This document shows, in pieces, positions 1 through 13,300 of a stretch of 64,000 nt of DNA. The number at the start of each line of letters is the position of its first letter. The stretch's first letter is position 1. Both the position numbers and the translations under genes were made by a program. Origin of the DNA: Watersipora subatra (Eukaryota > Bryozoa > Gymnolaemata > Cheilostomatida > Watersiporidae); assembly GCF_963576615.1 (NCBI RefSeq), contig NC_088708.1, positions 1,054,001 through 1,118,000 of the forward strand, written 5' to 3'. The notes under the pieces are model-generated. The model did no database searches. It saw nothing but the letters and a program-made list of their open reading frames with translations, and had not been told where the DNA came from.

Positions 1-1316
1 GAGAACTAACATACGGGTTAGAAGGTAATTGTCACCCAACACTAATTAACATTGTTAGCAAATTTGTTTATAAAATATAATTTAAGTTTTAACTGCTCCA
101 GATTTTGATACAACAGAACGTCATGCTGTATATGCACCCGCTTGTTATAGCCTTTTGACATTAGCAGCTGTTCACTTCCTATCACCCTACCTGTCATTTT
201 CAAGAATTTTTATATGACTGTGTGAAGGCATTTTGAGCTCATGTATGACACAATTGTTGAGATGCTGTTTTGTTTAAAGTTTCTGTTGAGTTTAGCGAAT
301 ATGTTTTAGAATTTATCCTAACCTGAAGGTGGAAACCTTTGAGCTAATATATGTGGTTACATTAAATGATTATCTTTAAGTTTGATGTTCCATATGCACA
401 ACATTTAAGATACGTCCAACTGAACATGTGACAAGCTCAAATATGGTTGAATGCGATGTGTAGTCAACCCGAGTGCATGTCACTGATACAACCAAAGTTA
501 CAGGAAAAACAAGGAAAATATGATGGTGTCTATGTAATATCGAGATTAGGCTGATGAGAAGGTTTGCCTACTTCCCCTTTTTCCCGCTCCCCCCTACCTC
601 ACTCTCCCTTCTTCCCGCTCCCCCTACCTCACTCCTTTATCTCCCCTCCGTCTCTCTATTGCCCCTTTCAGCTATGTGTTAACTACCTGTATCTAATCCT
701 ATCTCGGGTATAAATTTCATGGTGTTAATTTTGTTGTAGCGTATCAAAAGACCTATTAGTCTTTTGCTACAGATATATCAAATAATTTTTCCTCTTTTAC
801 TTGAAGGTATATCTGTACCTCTATGTTTAGGTCTTTTAGCATAGATTGTTTGGTTTAGCAGCCTGGATGACACATGATAGCAGGTGACACATGATATCAA
901 ACCATGGTTAGTTATGTGATTGAAGTCAGCCTAAGGTTGGTCAGCTGGAATATACTGTATTTGTGGGAGAAGTGGTGCTCATACAGTCAGGTTTGCAAAT
1001 GTGAATGCAATAGCAGTTTTTCGGAGTTGTGTTTCCAATCAATAACAGAAAACATTATTTAATTAGTTTTTCCTACGAGACATTGACAACTTAGTGAGTG
1101 TGCACTTGTTAACTCCTTTTTTCAGGCAGTAAAAAGTCATTTATGCCCAAGTAACCCTCAGATTTTTAATGCACTTGTTCTACATGTATGTGGAAGTGAC
1201 GAGTCTGCCTTCATTAAAATGTAATCTTGTGATTCAATGCTGTAGTGCATGCCCATAATCCACATCGACCTTCTTTGATGGAGGATTTCCAACAAATTTA
1301 TTTAATGCGGTTTTAG
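1..1316. other. Intronic sequence upstream of the first visible CC2D2A exon
   Basis: AT-rich with a pyrimidine-rich patch at about 572-670. I found no further exon. Confidence 0.5.
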
Positions 1317-4300
1317 TGGCGAGCAGCAGAGACGAGAGGCAGTTCAGAGTTGTCGTCTCTATTCTAAGGTATTTTTCAATGGAAAAGAAGTAGCAAAGAC
1401 TGGATCACGGTGAGTGGGTCTCTGTGACTAATAGCCAGTCATTATTGACTGTAAATTCACGAATAGCCCTCCTTTCCATTATATCAACATGGTCTTTGTG
1501 AGTTTTAGGGATGGCTTCATGTATTTGATTTCCCCATTTTAACTCTCCATTCTTGTTGCCTAGCCAAGCAGCTGCTAAAATTTTTCAATTTGATAGATTG
1601 ACTTCTTCAAAACTAAATATAACATTCCACTTAGTTTAAGTTAATAGCAACAGAAGTATTGGGTAGAACTACATGTAAGCTTCATAAAGTGGCTTTCTTT
1701 GTCTTTGTATTTCCTCTGACTAGCTTTCTGTACTCAAGCTCTGTATCGGATGCATTCGTGCTGGAAAACTATTTACCATATGCGTTATCATTAGATTTTT
1801 ACTAGTTTACCGCTCCCTACCAGTGTACCCTCCCCTACCAGTGTACCCCTCTCTACCAGTACACCATCCCCTAGCAGTATACCTCCCCTACGAATGCACC
1901 CTCCCCTACCGGTGCATTTCCCTTACCAGTGTACTCCTCCCCTACCGGTGTACCCCTCCCTACCACTGTACCCCTCCCTACCAGTGCACCCTCCCTTAGC
2001 AGTACAGAAAACGCATTTATAATGTAAATACTCCATTCCAGGAACGTTTACGTTGTAGGGAATTTACATTATAAGAACGATGAAATACGTGTAAATTGCC
2101 TAATCCGTTCCAAGATATATCCAAGCTCATTGTTTTGGCCATGCAAAAATGAAAATCTTTACTCAACTCTTTTAATTTGCAAGCTGTACCATAACTGCAA
2201 AACTATTAGTTTGCATCAACAACTTTTCTCTTTTTATGATCAATCTCACTGGTTTTATAGACTATGATTGTGGTAAGTTTACAACAAGTTGATAGGGACT
2301 GCAGGTTTTCGACGTTCATTCACAACGAATTGCTTATTTTTATAAACCGCAGTCTATTCTGCCAAATAAAGCTAACAACAAATATTTTGCACATCTACAG
2401 TACAATAAGGCAAAACAACAAAATCTTTTTACTATAAAAAGCGGTTCTATCCCTTTGTCGTCTATCACCATCCAGGGGTCAAGGTACTAAGACAGTATAC
2501 ACATAGAGGTAAGACGGTATTAACAGCTATAGCTTATAAAATCTTGCAATAAAGAATCCGTATCGCAGAAGATTTGATCTCAGACCCTCCGGTTCACCAG
2601 TCCTACACATACCAACTCAGCCAGATGAGCTTGATGTATTCATTAGACGGTATATGTCACTATATGGGAGCATATACGTTATCACTTTCGGTCACGACGC
2701 AAAGTCATGGCATAACATCACGGAGAGGGGTCGCTCTTATTAGTAAGCTTACTCAAATTGTGTATTAGCAATTTGCTAGGCTAATAGCAAGTGGCAGGCA
2801 ACTTTCATTACCTCTCATTGTTTATAACCTGACTTTTAATACTCGGGCAACGCCGGGTAGCACAGCTAGTAATAGATATAACACTAAGTGCACGGTGTTT
2901 TTTCTTTCGCAAGTGTGGAAAAGTAAACTAACATTCAACTCGATTTTGAAAACTCGCCCGACTTGACACTTTCCGTTATATGGAATTTTTTTAAGCAATG
3001 GGAAGCAAAAACTTTACATAAATTTTTTTATGTTGTCTGGAATTTATGTTGTAGGAGGTATACGTTATAGGAGCATCTACTGTATACCCTTCCCTACCAG
3101 TGTACTTTCTACCAATATACCCTCCCCTACCAGTGTACCCTCTCCTACCAGTGTACCCTCCCTACCAGTATACCCTCCCCTACCAGTATACCCTCTCCTA
3201 CCAGTATACCCTCCCTACCAGTATACCCTCCCCTGCCAGTATACCCTCCCCTACCAGTATACCCTCCCCTACCGGTATACCCTCCCTACCGGTATACCCT
3301 CCCCTACCAGTGTACCCTCTCCTTCCAGTGTACCCTCTCCTACCAGTGTACCTTCCCCTACCAGTATACCCTCCACTACCAGTATACCTTCCCTACCAGT
3401 ACACCCTCCCTACCAGTACACCCTCCCCTACCAGTGTACCCTCCCCTACCAGTGTACCCTTCTACCAGTATACCCTCCCCTACCAGTATACCCTTCCCTA
3501 CCAGGGTACCCTCTCCTACCAGTGTACCCTCCACTACCAGTATACCCTCCACTACCAGTATACCCTCCCTACCAGTATACCCTCCCCTACCAGTGTACCC
3601 TCCCCTACCAGTGTACCCTCCCCTACCAGTGTACCCTCTGTACCATTATACCCTCCCCTACCTGTGTACCCCTCTCCTACTAGTGTATTCCTCTCCTACT
3701 AGTGTACCCTTCCTTACCAGTGCACTTCCCCTACCAGTGTACCCTCCCTTACCATTGTACCCCTTTCTCCTCCACTTTATTTCTATGTTTACAGGCAACT
3801 GACTCAGGACTTCACTGTATCATTTGCACAGATAATTCCGATACACATTGTCCAATGGCCAGACAGTATACACATAGAGGTAAGACAGTATACGCATAGT
3901 GGTAAGACAGTATACGCATAGAGGTAAGACAGTATACGCATAGAGGTAAGACAGTATATGCATAGAGGTAAGACAGTATACACATAGAGGTAAGACAGTA
4001 TACACATAGAGGTAAGTTTCCTATCACAGTTATCTTTCCTTTCATTTCCTATCATTCATAGGTGCAAGTCTGCTCGTGAAGACTTCTATTCACTTGATTG
4101 TGCTGAGGCTTGTCTTATCTTGAGAGAGTAAACCAATAGCCACCCCTTCTTAATTATATCCTGTTTTCTTGCGTCACAAAATGTTTGACTGCTACACTGG
4201 CACCAGCAATAATCAATGATTGGCTAAATCAACTTCTTTAGCGTGCTTTCATGTGATTGTGTGTCACAACTACCAACTTGATAATGTTGAATATGTCCCT

Positions 4301-7300
4301 AGTGCTCTGCCTACTTCCTGTTCTTGCTTTTTTCCTGGTTCTTATCTCGTTATCATTTGATCATTGATGATGAGGCCCATATAGTTTAACCAGGTACATA
4401 TTATACAGTGTGTTGTCTAGCAGGTGTCTTTACTGGTTCCCCTATCGGTGTCTCTACTGGTGCCCCTATTAATAGGTGTTTCTACTGGTGCCCCTATAGG
4501 TGTCTCTACTGGTGCCCCTATAGGTGTCTCTACTGGTGCCCCTATACACCTATAGGGTCTCTACAGGTGCCCCTATAGGGTCTCTACAGGTGCCCCTATA
4601 GGTGTCTCTACAGGTGCCTCTATAGGTTTCTCTACGGGTGCCTCTACAGCTGTCCCTATAGATGTTTCTGCATTTGCCACTAGCTGTCTGTCTCACTATG
4701 TGTTATTTTTGGTAGCTAAGTGAGTACCTCCTTAGGTTCCCATACAGGCTTCTCACTATCTAGTTATTCAACGTTGAATCTTCTCCAGCTCAAGTAAATC
4801 TTGCACCTAAAATTGAGCACACATTTCATTTTATATTTGCTTGTCATTAAAATGACAAATCTCATAGGGTATTTTAATGTTTTTGCGTAGAAGGTGAATT
4901 GGCTGCTCTGCATCTATTTGCACCAGTGTTCTATCACAATTGCCAGTGTTCTATCACGATTGCCACTGTTCCACCACGATTGCCACTGTTTTACCACGAT
5001 TGCTAGTGTTCTATCACGATTGCCACTGTTCCACCATGATCGCCGCTGTTCCACCATGATTGCTAGTGTTCCACCATGATTGCCACTGTTTTACCACGAT
5101 TGCTAGTGTTCTACCATAATTGCCACTGTTTTACCATGATTGCCCCTGTTCTACCACAATTGCCACGCTTCTACCACGATTACCTGTGTTCTTCAGCTAG
5201 AAAGTTTTGTTAATTTAGCACGCGCTCCCTCACATCTTATTCCATCCCTGTAAACATGCCCTCACATCTTATTCCACCCCTGTAAACATGCCCTCACATC
5301 TTATTCCATCCCTGTAAACATGCCCTCACATCTTATTCCACCCCTGTAAACATGCCCTCACATCTTATTCCACCCCTGTAAACATGCCCTCACATCTTAT
5401 TCCACCCCTGTAAACATGCCCTCACATCTCAGTCCACCCCTGCAAACACACTCTCACATCTTGTTCCATACCTGTAGACATGCCCTCACATCTCATTCCA
5501 CCCCTGTAAACATGCCCTCACATCTTATTCCACCCCTGTCAACATGCCCTCACACCTTATTCCATCCCTGTAGACATGCCCTCACACCTTATTCCACCCC
5601 TGTAGACATGCCCTCACACTTTGTTCCACTCTTGTAAACATTCCCCCCACACCTCATTTTACCCCTGTAAACATGCCCTCACATCTTATTCCTTCCCTGT
5701 AGACATGCCCTCACATCTCATTCCACCCCTGTAAACACACCCTCACATCTTATTCCACGCCTGTAAACACACCCTAACATCTTATTCCATCCCTGTAGAC
5801 ATGCCCTCACAATTCATTCCACCCCTGTAAACATGCCCTCACACTTATTCCACCCCTGTAGACATGCCCTCACACCTTATTCCACCCCTGTAGACATGCC
5901 CTCACATCTCATTCCACCCCTGAAAACATGCTTTCACATTCCATTCCACCCCTGTAAACATGCCCTCACATCTTATTCCTTCCCTGTAGACATGCCCTCA
6001 CATCTCATTCCACCCCTGTAAACACACCCTCACATCTTATTCCACGCCTGTAAACACACCCTAACATCTTATTCCATCCCTGTAGACATGCCCTCACAAC
6101 TCATTCCACCCCTGTAAACATGCCCTCACACTTATTCCACCCCTGTAGACATGCCCTCACACCTTATTCCACCCCTGTAGACATGCCCTCACATCTCATT
6201 CCACCCCTGAAAACATGCTTTCACATTCCATTCCACCCCTGTAGACATGCCCTCACATCTCATTCCGCCCTGGTAAACACGCCCTCACACTTATTCCACC
6301 CCTGTAAAAACGCCCTCACGACTCATTCCACCCCTGTAGGCATGCTGTCACATTTTAATTAACTCCTTCCTCACACTCTCACATCACTGTAGAGTGATGT
6401 GAGCTAAAGGCTACAAAGCTTAAAAAAGCATACATTGTTCAAAGAAATAAGGTCAGTATATTCATTAAAAAAGCTAAATGTATGTTCCATGAAAAGCTAA
6501 TAGCTGAATCTTCCAACTCCACTGAGATGTGGAAAGTGGTCAAGCAAGCTAGTGGAATGAAAACTATCGAAGACAACAAAATTGTTAAGCTGCTTTCAGA
6601 TAGCAATGATGAAATCATAACAAACCAAATACAGATAGAAAAAATATTTAACAATTATTTTACCCAGATAGGACCTCAGTTTGCTAAAGCTTTTCCTGAA
6701 AGCCAACTCGACTTACATTCAATTAGGTCTAAAAGCTTTCCGGAATTTAAATTATGTCATGTAGACGAAAGTGTTGTTAATAACACTTTAACTGGTCTAA
6801 ATGAAAAGAAAGCTGCAGGATTGGATTTGATTCCCGCTAAGCTTGTTAAAATGTGTGCACTCTACCTTACATTACCCTTAACCTATATAATAAACATGAC
6901 AATTAACACCGGCACTGTTCCTACTAACATGAAAATTGCAAAGGTACTACCGTTGTTTAAAAAAGGATCAAAAAGGGTGTCTAGCAATTATAGACCTATA
7001 TCAATTCTACCAGTTTTTTCAAAAGTTCTTGAGAAAGTCGTGAACGCTCAGGTACACAATCATTTGGAAACACACAGCATAATAACCAAACATCAACATG
7101 GGTTTCTAAAAGGGAAAGGCACACATAATGCTCTAATAGATTTTTCAAATCAGTCTTTTTCTGCTTTAAATGGAAAAAACATTGTCCTAGATATTTTTAT
7201 TGACTTCTCGAAGGCTTTCGACACTATAAATCACTCTATTTTGCTTCAAAAACTCACAGCTTATAATTTTTCATGTAGCACTGTCGAACTATTTCAAAGT

Positions 7301-10300
7301 TATCTTTCTGATAGAACTCAGTCAGTATATTTAAATAAATCTACTCTATCAGAATCACAACAAATTGAATGTGGGGTTCCACAAGGTTCTATCCTCGGCC
7401 CTACATTGTTCCTTCTCTATTCTCTATATAAATGATTTAATTTATTATTCGAAACCCTTCTCTACTATTTTGTTTGCTGATGATACAAATCTGTTTTTTA
7501 CTGACAAGAAATTAAGTGATAATATCCACGAAATCAATTCAGCTTTAGATAGAGTTCAAAATTGGTGTACTGCAAACAAACTAGCTCTTAACATTGATAA
7601 AACAAATTTTATAATAATCAAAAATCATCAGAATAAATTTGAACTTAGCCAAAATATAAGTATCAACGATAAGCCAATAAATAATGTTACAAATGTGAAA
7701 TTCTTAGGAGTAGTTATTGACAACTCATTAAACTGGTCTTCTCATATTGATTATTTGAGAAGTCATCTGCATAAAAATTTGGGTATAATTTTCAAAGCCT
7801 CAGAAATTTTTCCAACTGACATTTTAATATTGCTTTATAAGTTTAATAAACAGTAAATCAATTTATTGTTTAGAAGCATGGGACAATGCTGCTGAGTGTC
7901 ATTTGAATAAAATATTTCTGATTCAAAAGCGTCTGATGCAAATAATCTTCCATAAAAATTTCAAAGACCACACAGTTATCTGTTCAAAAAGGCTAATGTT
8001 CTTCCAATTAAAGAGTTATACAAACTCCGTTTAAGTATTCTCACTCATTCATCATTCTACTCTGACACTCATGTTCAACAACACTCTTATGCTACCCGTT
8101 ATTCTTCTTATGCCTTACCTTACCCTAAGTCTACATCTACAGCTGGACATCGACAGGTAACTTACCAGTTGTCCAGTTTTTGGAATGACTTACCAATATC
8201 GATCAGGTACATTGAAAATTCAAACAGTTTTAGGATTGCTTTAAAGAGGCATCTGCTTGACTCATTGGGATGGCTTTAGGTCTTAATATGTGAACATTGT
8301 TATATTAAGAAAATTGTCAACTCTGGCCCTGCACCTTGATTAGCCCTGTGTCCTTCATCCCTCCCTATTGTATTATGATCGCTTATTCATATATGTATAC
8401 CTATTTATTTAGTTTATGTCTCTGTGTGCATCTGTTTTTATGATGACAATAAACTAATACAACACAACAGTTCGTTCCTCACTGTAAACCCTTGCATTTC
8501 ATTCCACTACTGGCTGCATGCCCTCACAATTTCTGAAAGGTCTACTTCCTTTTCTTTATCGTCATGCCAAACAGCTAAACATAAATCTGCTTCAACCATA
8601 TTTCAACGGATGACTGTTCGAAGCTCATCCTTTCCATCGCCAAATTTGCAAGGGATTAAATGAGTTTGGCAGGGCACTTACACATCCCTTCATACGCAGG
8701 CAGCAGGCATGTTCAAGGTGGAATTTCTTAACAACCATCCGTCTGCGTGTTCATGATACTTTTAAGGTGTCCAACCCCACAAACAACCATCTGAGTCACT
8801 GAATATTGTTTAATTCATTTTCATGAATAAAAAAGGTTTGGTACCCACTTGTCTTACTGGTGCAAAGCTGTATCAAGCCGAAGCATTATTGTGCTGTTTA
8901 ACTGTTATTACCGCTGATTATTGTTATTTCGTGATAAAATAATAAGACGGTTTATCGCAAAGCTCTAGCATAAACACTGCTCAGTTTTTCTCTACGCCTT
9001 ACTTTCACTCACCCTTCACTACATCTTTCACATTTTTTCTTCTTCACATTGTCCCCCCTACTCACATTTCTTTTTCTTTTTGTTTGTCGTTGTCTTGTCG
9101 GGTAAATAAAAACATGAGTCACATAACGAGTCATGCACTAATTAAGTTTGACAGTAATTCTTAATAGTTATACCGGTAGATAGCTTCAGGCCTTCACTTC
9201 CTCCAGTACCTCCAAAATGGAAGCATTTTAGGCTGTATTTTATTGGGGCGTGCTCTATTTTAGATTACAAAACTTACAATTTTTTACATTTTAAAACTTT
9301 CAATGGCAATTGTATATAATAACCCTGAATATAGTGGAGCCGTCTCACTAACTCTTTTTGGTAAAAGGTTTCACTCGTTTTTATTCAATTGCTTGCCTCA
9401 AACCGTGGATGGACAAACGGATGGACAAACTGGTTTCTTTCATGTCTACAGATCTATGAAGTTGGAGTACTTAGGGACAGATATCTGGCGACTGTGTATG
9501 CAGCCATCCCGGCCACCACTGTCACGTCTGCTGAGACAGTCGAACTGGACAGTCTTGACTTTGCCAATGAACAGAGGAGAACCTACAAGCATGAGGCTGT
9601 CGGCTCAGGTCAGTTACTGTCATGTTTTAGATATTGACAGCATTCGCATTTCTCCTGTTCACCAAGAGAGATGTACATCAATTGATGCTAGGTTACTATG
9701 TAAACAAACCTGTAGCTCTCCGGGATACAGAAGGTTTATTTTTTCCATCTAATTGTCTCCATTTTATATTTGCCTAATCGCTTTCCTCTTTACAATATAA
9801 TGTATACCTTACTTGTTCTCAAAGAGCAATCTAGCACACGTCAAATATACCAGTTCATTTCCTTTATATTGACATGCTCAATATTGCATGCTTTATCACT
9901 TCTAGGTCACAATCATTACTATGATACAGGGCTTTCTAGGTCACAATTATTATTATGATACAGGGCCTTCTAGGTCACAATTATTACTATGATACAGGAC
10001 AATGATTTTTAATGAAAAACCAAGTTATTAGCATTGAAATAATTGATGAATATGTTATAGCTAATTACATTGCGAGTTTAACCCCCATTTGCTCTTTAAC
10101 CGTTATCAAATTGACTAAATTTATATCTTAATAGTATAATTTTAGGAAATCAAACTAATTTCAATGCATCCAGCTTAGGTTGACCTTATAATATAATTTT
10201 TTTGCAAACAATTTTTATTTATGAGCAGATCAGTAACAGGATAAGACAACTCTTAAAAGAATAGTAAGCTTGAACACAACTTCCTAGCATTTTGTCATTG

Positions 10301-13300
10301 TAATAATTGGTGAGATGTCAGTGAATAACCGCAGTAAATTAAATCAGTTTTCACTATATATTCTGCTCGAACAAAATTAAAAGGCAGACAATTCCAGACA
10401 CCAGTAAGTCAATAGTCTTAATCTTAGACATTCAAGTTCCCGTGTCACCCAATACATCGATCAGCAGCCCAAACTTCTCGAGCTCCTCCAACGAGATGAC
10501 ACTTTGACTGAGTTTGGAGTGTCGATAATTAATAGTTTTAATGAGCAAATCCTTCCCTAGCGTGTTTTTACTGTGTGAGGCTTTTTATACTCTTCTTTCT
10601 TCACTCTCTTTATCATTCTCTCATTCTAGAAGTGCAAACGGACTAGCGTCTCATTTTTTCCCCGTTGCTTAAATGGTTTTTTGCTTAAAAGTAGCGCAGC
10701 ATCCGCAGGTCATTCTTTTTAACAATTTTATTATATAAAAAGTCAAGCTAAGGTAAACGCTTAGAAAATTAGTGTCATTAATGCGAATCCAATGACTCAA
10801 GTGACAGTGAATTGCCTAATTCTATTGATTCCATTGCCTTCCCTCAGTCTGATGTGAGGACTTCATTTGGATTATAATGGCAGCATTTGATTGATTTTTC
10901 ATTGGGAAAAGTACAAATTGGCTCTGGCTTCTAAGGCATAGCAGCCTCGGTGATGTATACAGAGGATTGTGCCATAACTGAGTAACTTTACGAATCATAA
11001 ATTATATATTTAAAATTGTGCTGGGGGCTGGTTGATAGTGGATTAGACACATGATCCGTCTATAGAGCCGTGGAAATTATATGCTATGAAGGAGTTATTT
11101 TCACAATCACAATATGTCTGTCAGGATGGTTGTGAGAGAGAATAGTAGTTTTGTTTTAGCTAAGCAAAATTTATTCATAAAACCAATTTTAAGTCGAGTC
11201 TGTGTTCAGTAGCATTTGCTTTATTGTTATTTTTTATAGATGACGTCTATGGCATGTCTCTGACATGTCTATGGCATGTCTCTGACATGTTTATAGCATG
11301 TCTCTGACATGTCTATGGCATGTATCTGACATGTCTATGGTATGTCTATGGTTTCTAAATATTAGTGAAGGAATGAATCTCTATTACTAATTCAGTTGAA
11401 ACTCTATTATTATACAGCTTATGTCATTTGAACATTAGTCTGTTTAAGAAACACAGGCTTGTTATGCCTATCACCTTGTTATGTTACAGTTACAATACTT
11501 GTTGTAATACTGCAGCAAATACTAAGGTAATTGTCGAGTTTTCAATTATTTTTGCTAAAACGGATTTTGATATGCCAACAAAAGCGCAGAATCCATATTT
11601 TTATTTTGCATAAAAACAACAACACAGACCGATTATGAAATATGTAAACCTTTTACTTAGCTGTAAAATGTACAGCCACTAAAAACAATAACACAGACCA
11701 ATTATGAAATATATAAACCTTTTACTTAGCTGTAAAATGTACAGCCACTAAAAACAACAACACAGACCGATTATGAAATATATAAACCTTTTACTTAGCT
11801 GTAAAATGTACAGCCACTAAAAACAATAACACAGACCGATTATGAAATATATAAACCTTTTACTTAGCTGTAAAATGTACAGCCACTAAAAACAACAACA
11901 CAGACCGATTATGAAATATATAAACCTTTTACTTAGCTGTAAAATGTATAGCCACTAAAAACAATAACACAGACCGATTATGAAATATATAAACCTTTTA
12001 CTTAGCTGTAAAATGTACAGCCACTAAAAACAACAACACAGACCGATTATGAAATATATAAACCTTTTACTTAGCTGTAAAATGTACAGCCACTAAAAAC
12101 AATAACACAGACTGATTATGAAATATATAAACCTTTTACTTAGCTGTAAAATGTACAGCCACTAAAAACAATAACACAGACCGATTATGAAATATATAAA
12201 CCTTTTACTTAGCTGTAAAATGTACAGCCACTAAAAACAACAACACAGACCGATTATGAAATATGTAAACCTTTAACTTAGCTGTAAAATGTACAGCCAC
12301 TAAAAACAATAACACAGACCGATTATGAAATATGTAAACCTTTTACTTAGCTGTAAAATGTACAGCCACTAAAAACAATAACACAGACCGATTATGAAAT
12401 ATGTAAACCTTTTACTTAGCTGTAAAATGTACAGCCACTAAAAACAACAACACAGACCAATTATGAAATATATAAACCTTTTACTTAGCTGTAAAATGTA
12501 CAGCCACTAAAAACAATAACACAGACCGATTATGAAATATGTAAACCTTTTACTTAGCTGTAAAATGTACAGCCACTAAAAACAACAACACAGACCAATT
12601 ATGAAATATATAAATCTTTTACTTAGCTGTAAAATGTACAGCCACTAAAAACAATAACACAGACCGATTATGAAATATGTAAACCTTTTACTTAGCTGTA
12701 AAATGTACAGCCACTAAAAACAACAACACAGACCAATTATGAAATATATAAACCTTTTACTTAGCTGTAAAATGTACAGCCACTAAAAACAATAACACAG
12801 ACCAGTTATGAAATATATAAACCTTTTACTTAGCTGTAAAATGTACAGCCACTAAAAACAATAACACAGACTGATTATGAAATATATAAACCTTTTACTT
12901 AGCTGTAAAATTTACAGCCACTAAAAACAATAACACAGACCGATTATGAAATATATAAACCTTTTACTTAGCTGTAAAATGTACAGCCACTAAAAACAAC
13001 AACACAGACCGATTATGAAATATGTAAACTTTTAACTTAGCTGTAAAATGTACAGCCACTAAAAACAACAACACAGACTGATTATGAAATATATAAACCT
13101 TTTACTTAGCTGTAAAATTTACAGCCACTAAAAACAATAACACAGACCGATTATGAAATATATAAACCTTTTACTTAGCTGTAAAATGTACAGCCACTAA
13201 AAACAACAACACAGACCGATTATGAAATATGTAAACCTTTTACTTAGCTGTAAAATGTACAGCCACTAAAAACGAAAACTGTGCTAGAGTTTAATAATTG

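Noticed and set aside
3030-3802. Overlapping long open frames with PSPTSVPSP-type proline-rich repeats
   Set aside because: They follow exactly the 16-18 bp minisatellite, are open in three frames and have no flanking coding signal.
4063-4110. Candidate missing CC2D2A exon after TCATTCATAG ([12 protein letters not shown])
   Set aside because: The acceptor phase fits but no donor gives phase 0, and similarity is too short.
5225-6355. CRISPR-like array
   Set aside because: Units are contiguous with no unique spacers, and the DNA is eukaryotic.
8576-8640. Candidate missing CC2D2A exon ([19 protein letters not shown])
   Set aside because: Slight resemblance to the vertebrate segment, but there is no GT donor at the needed place and the phase gives a stop.
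9303-9752. 149-codon open frame
   Set aside because: It overlaps CC2D2A exon 9452-9608 in a different frame and has no family match.
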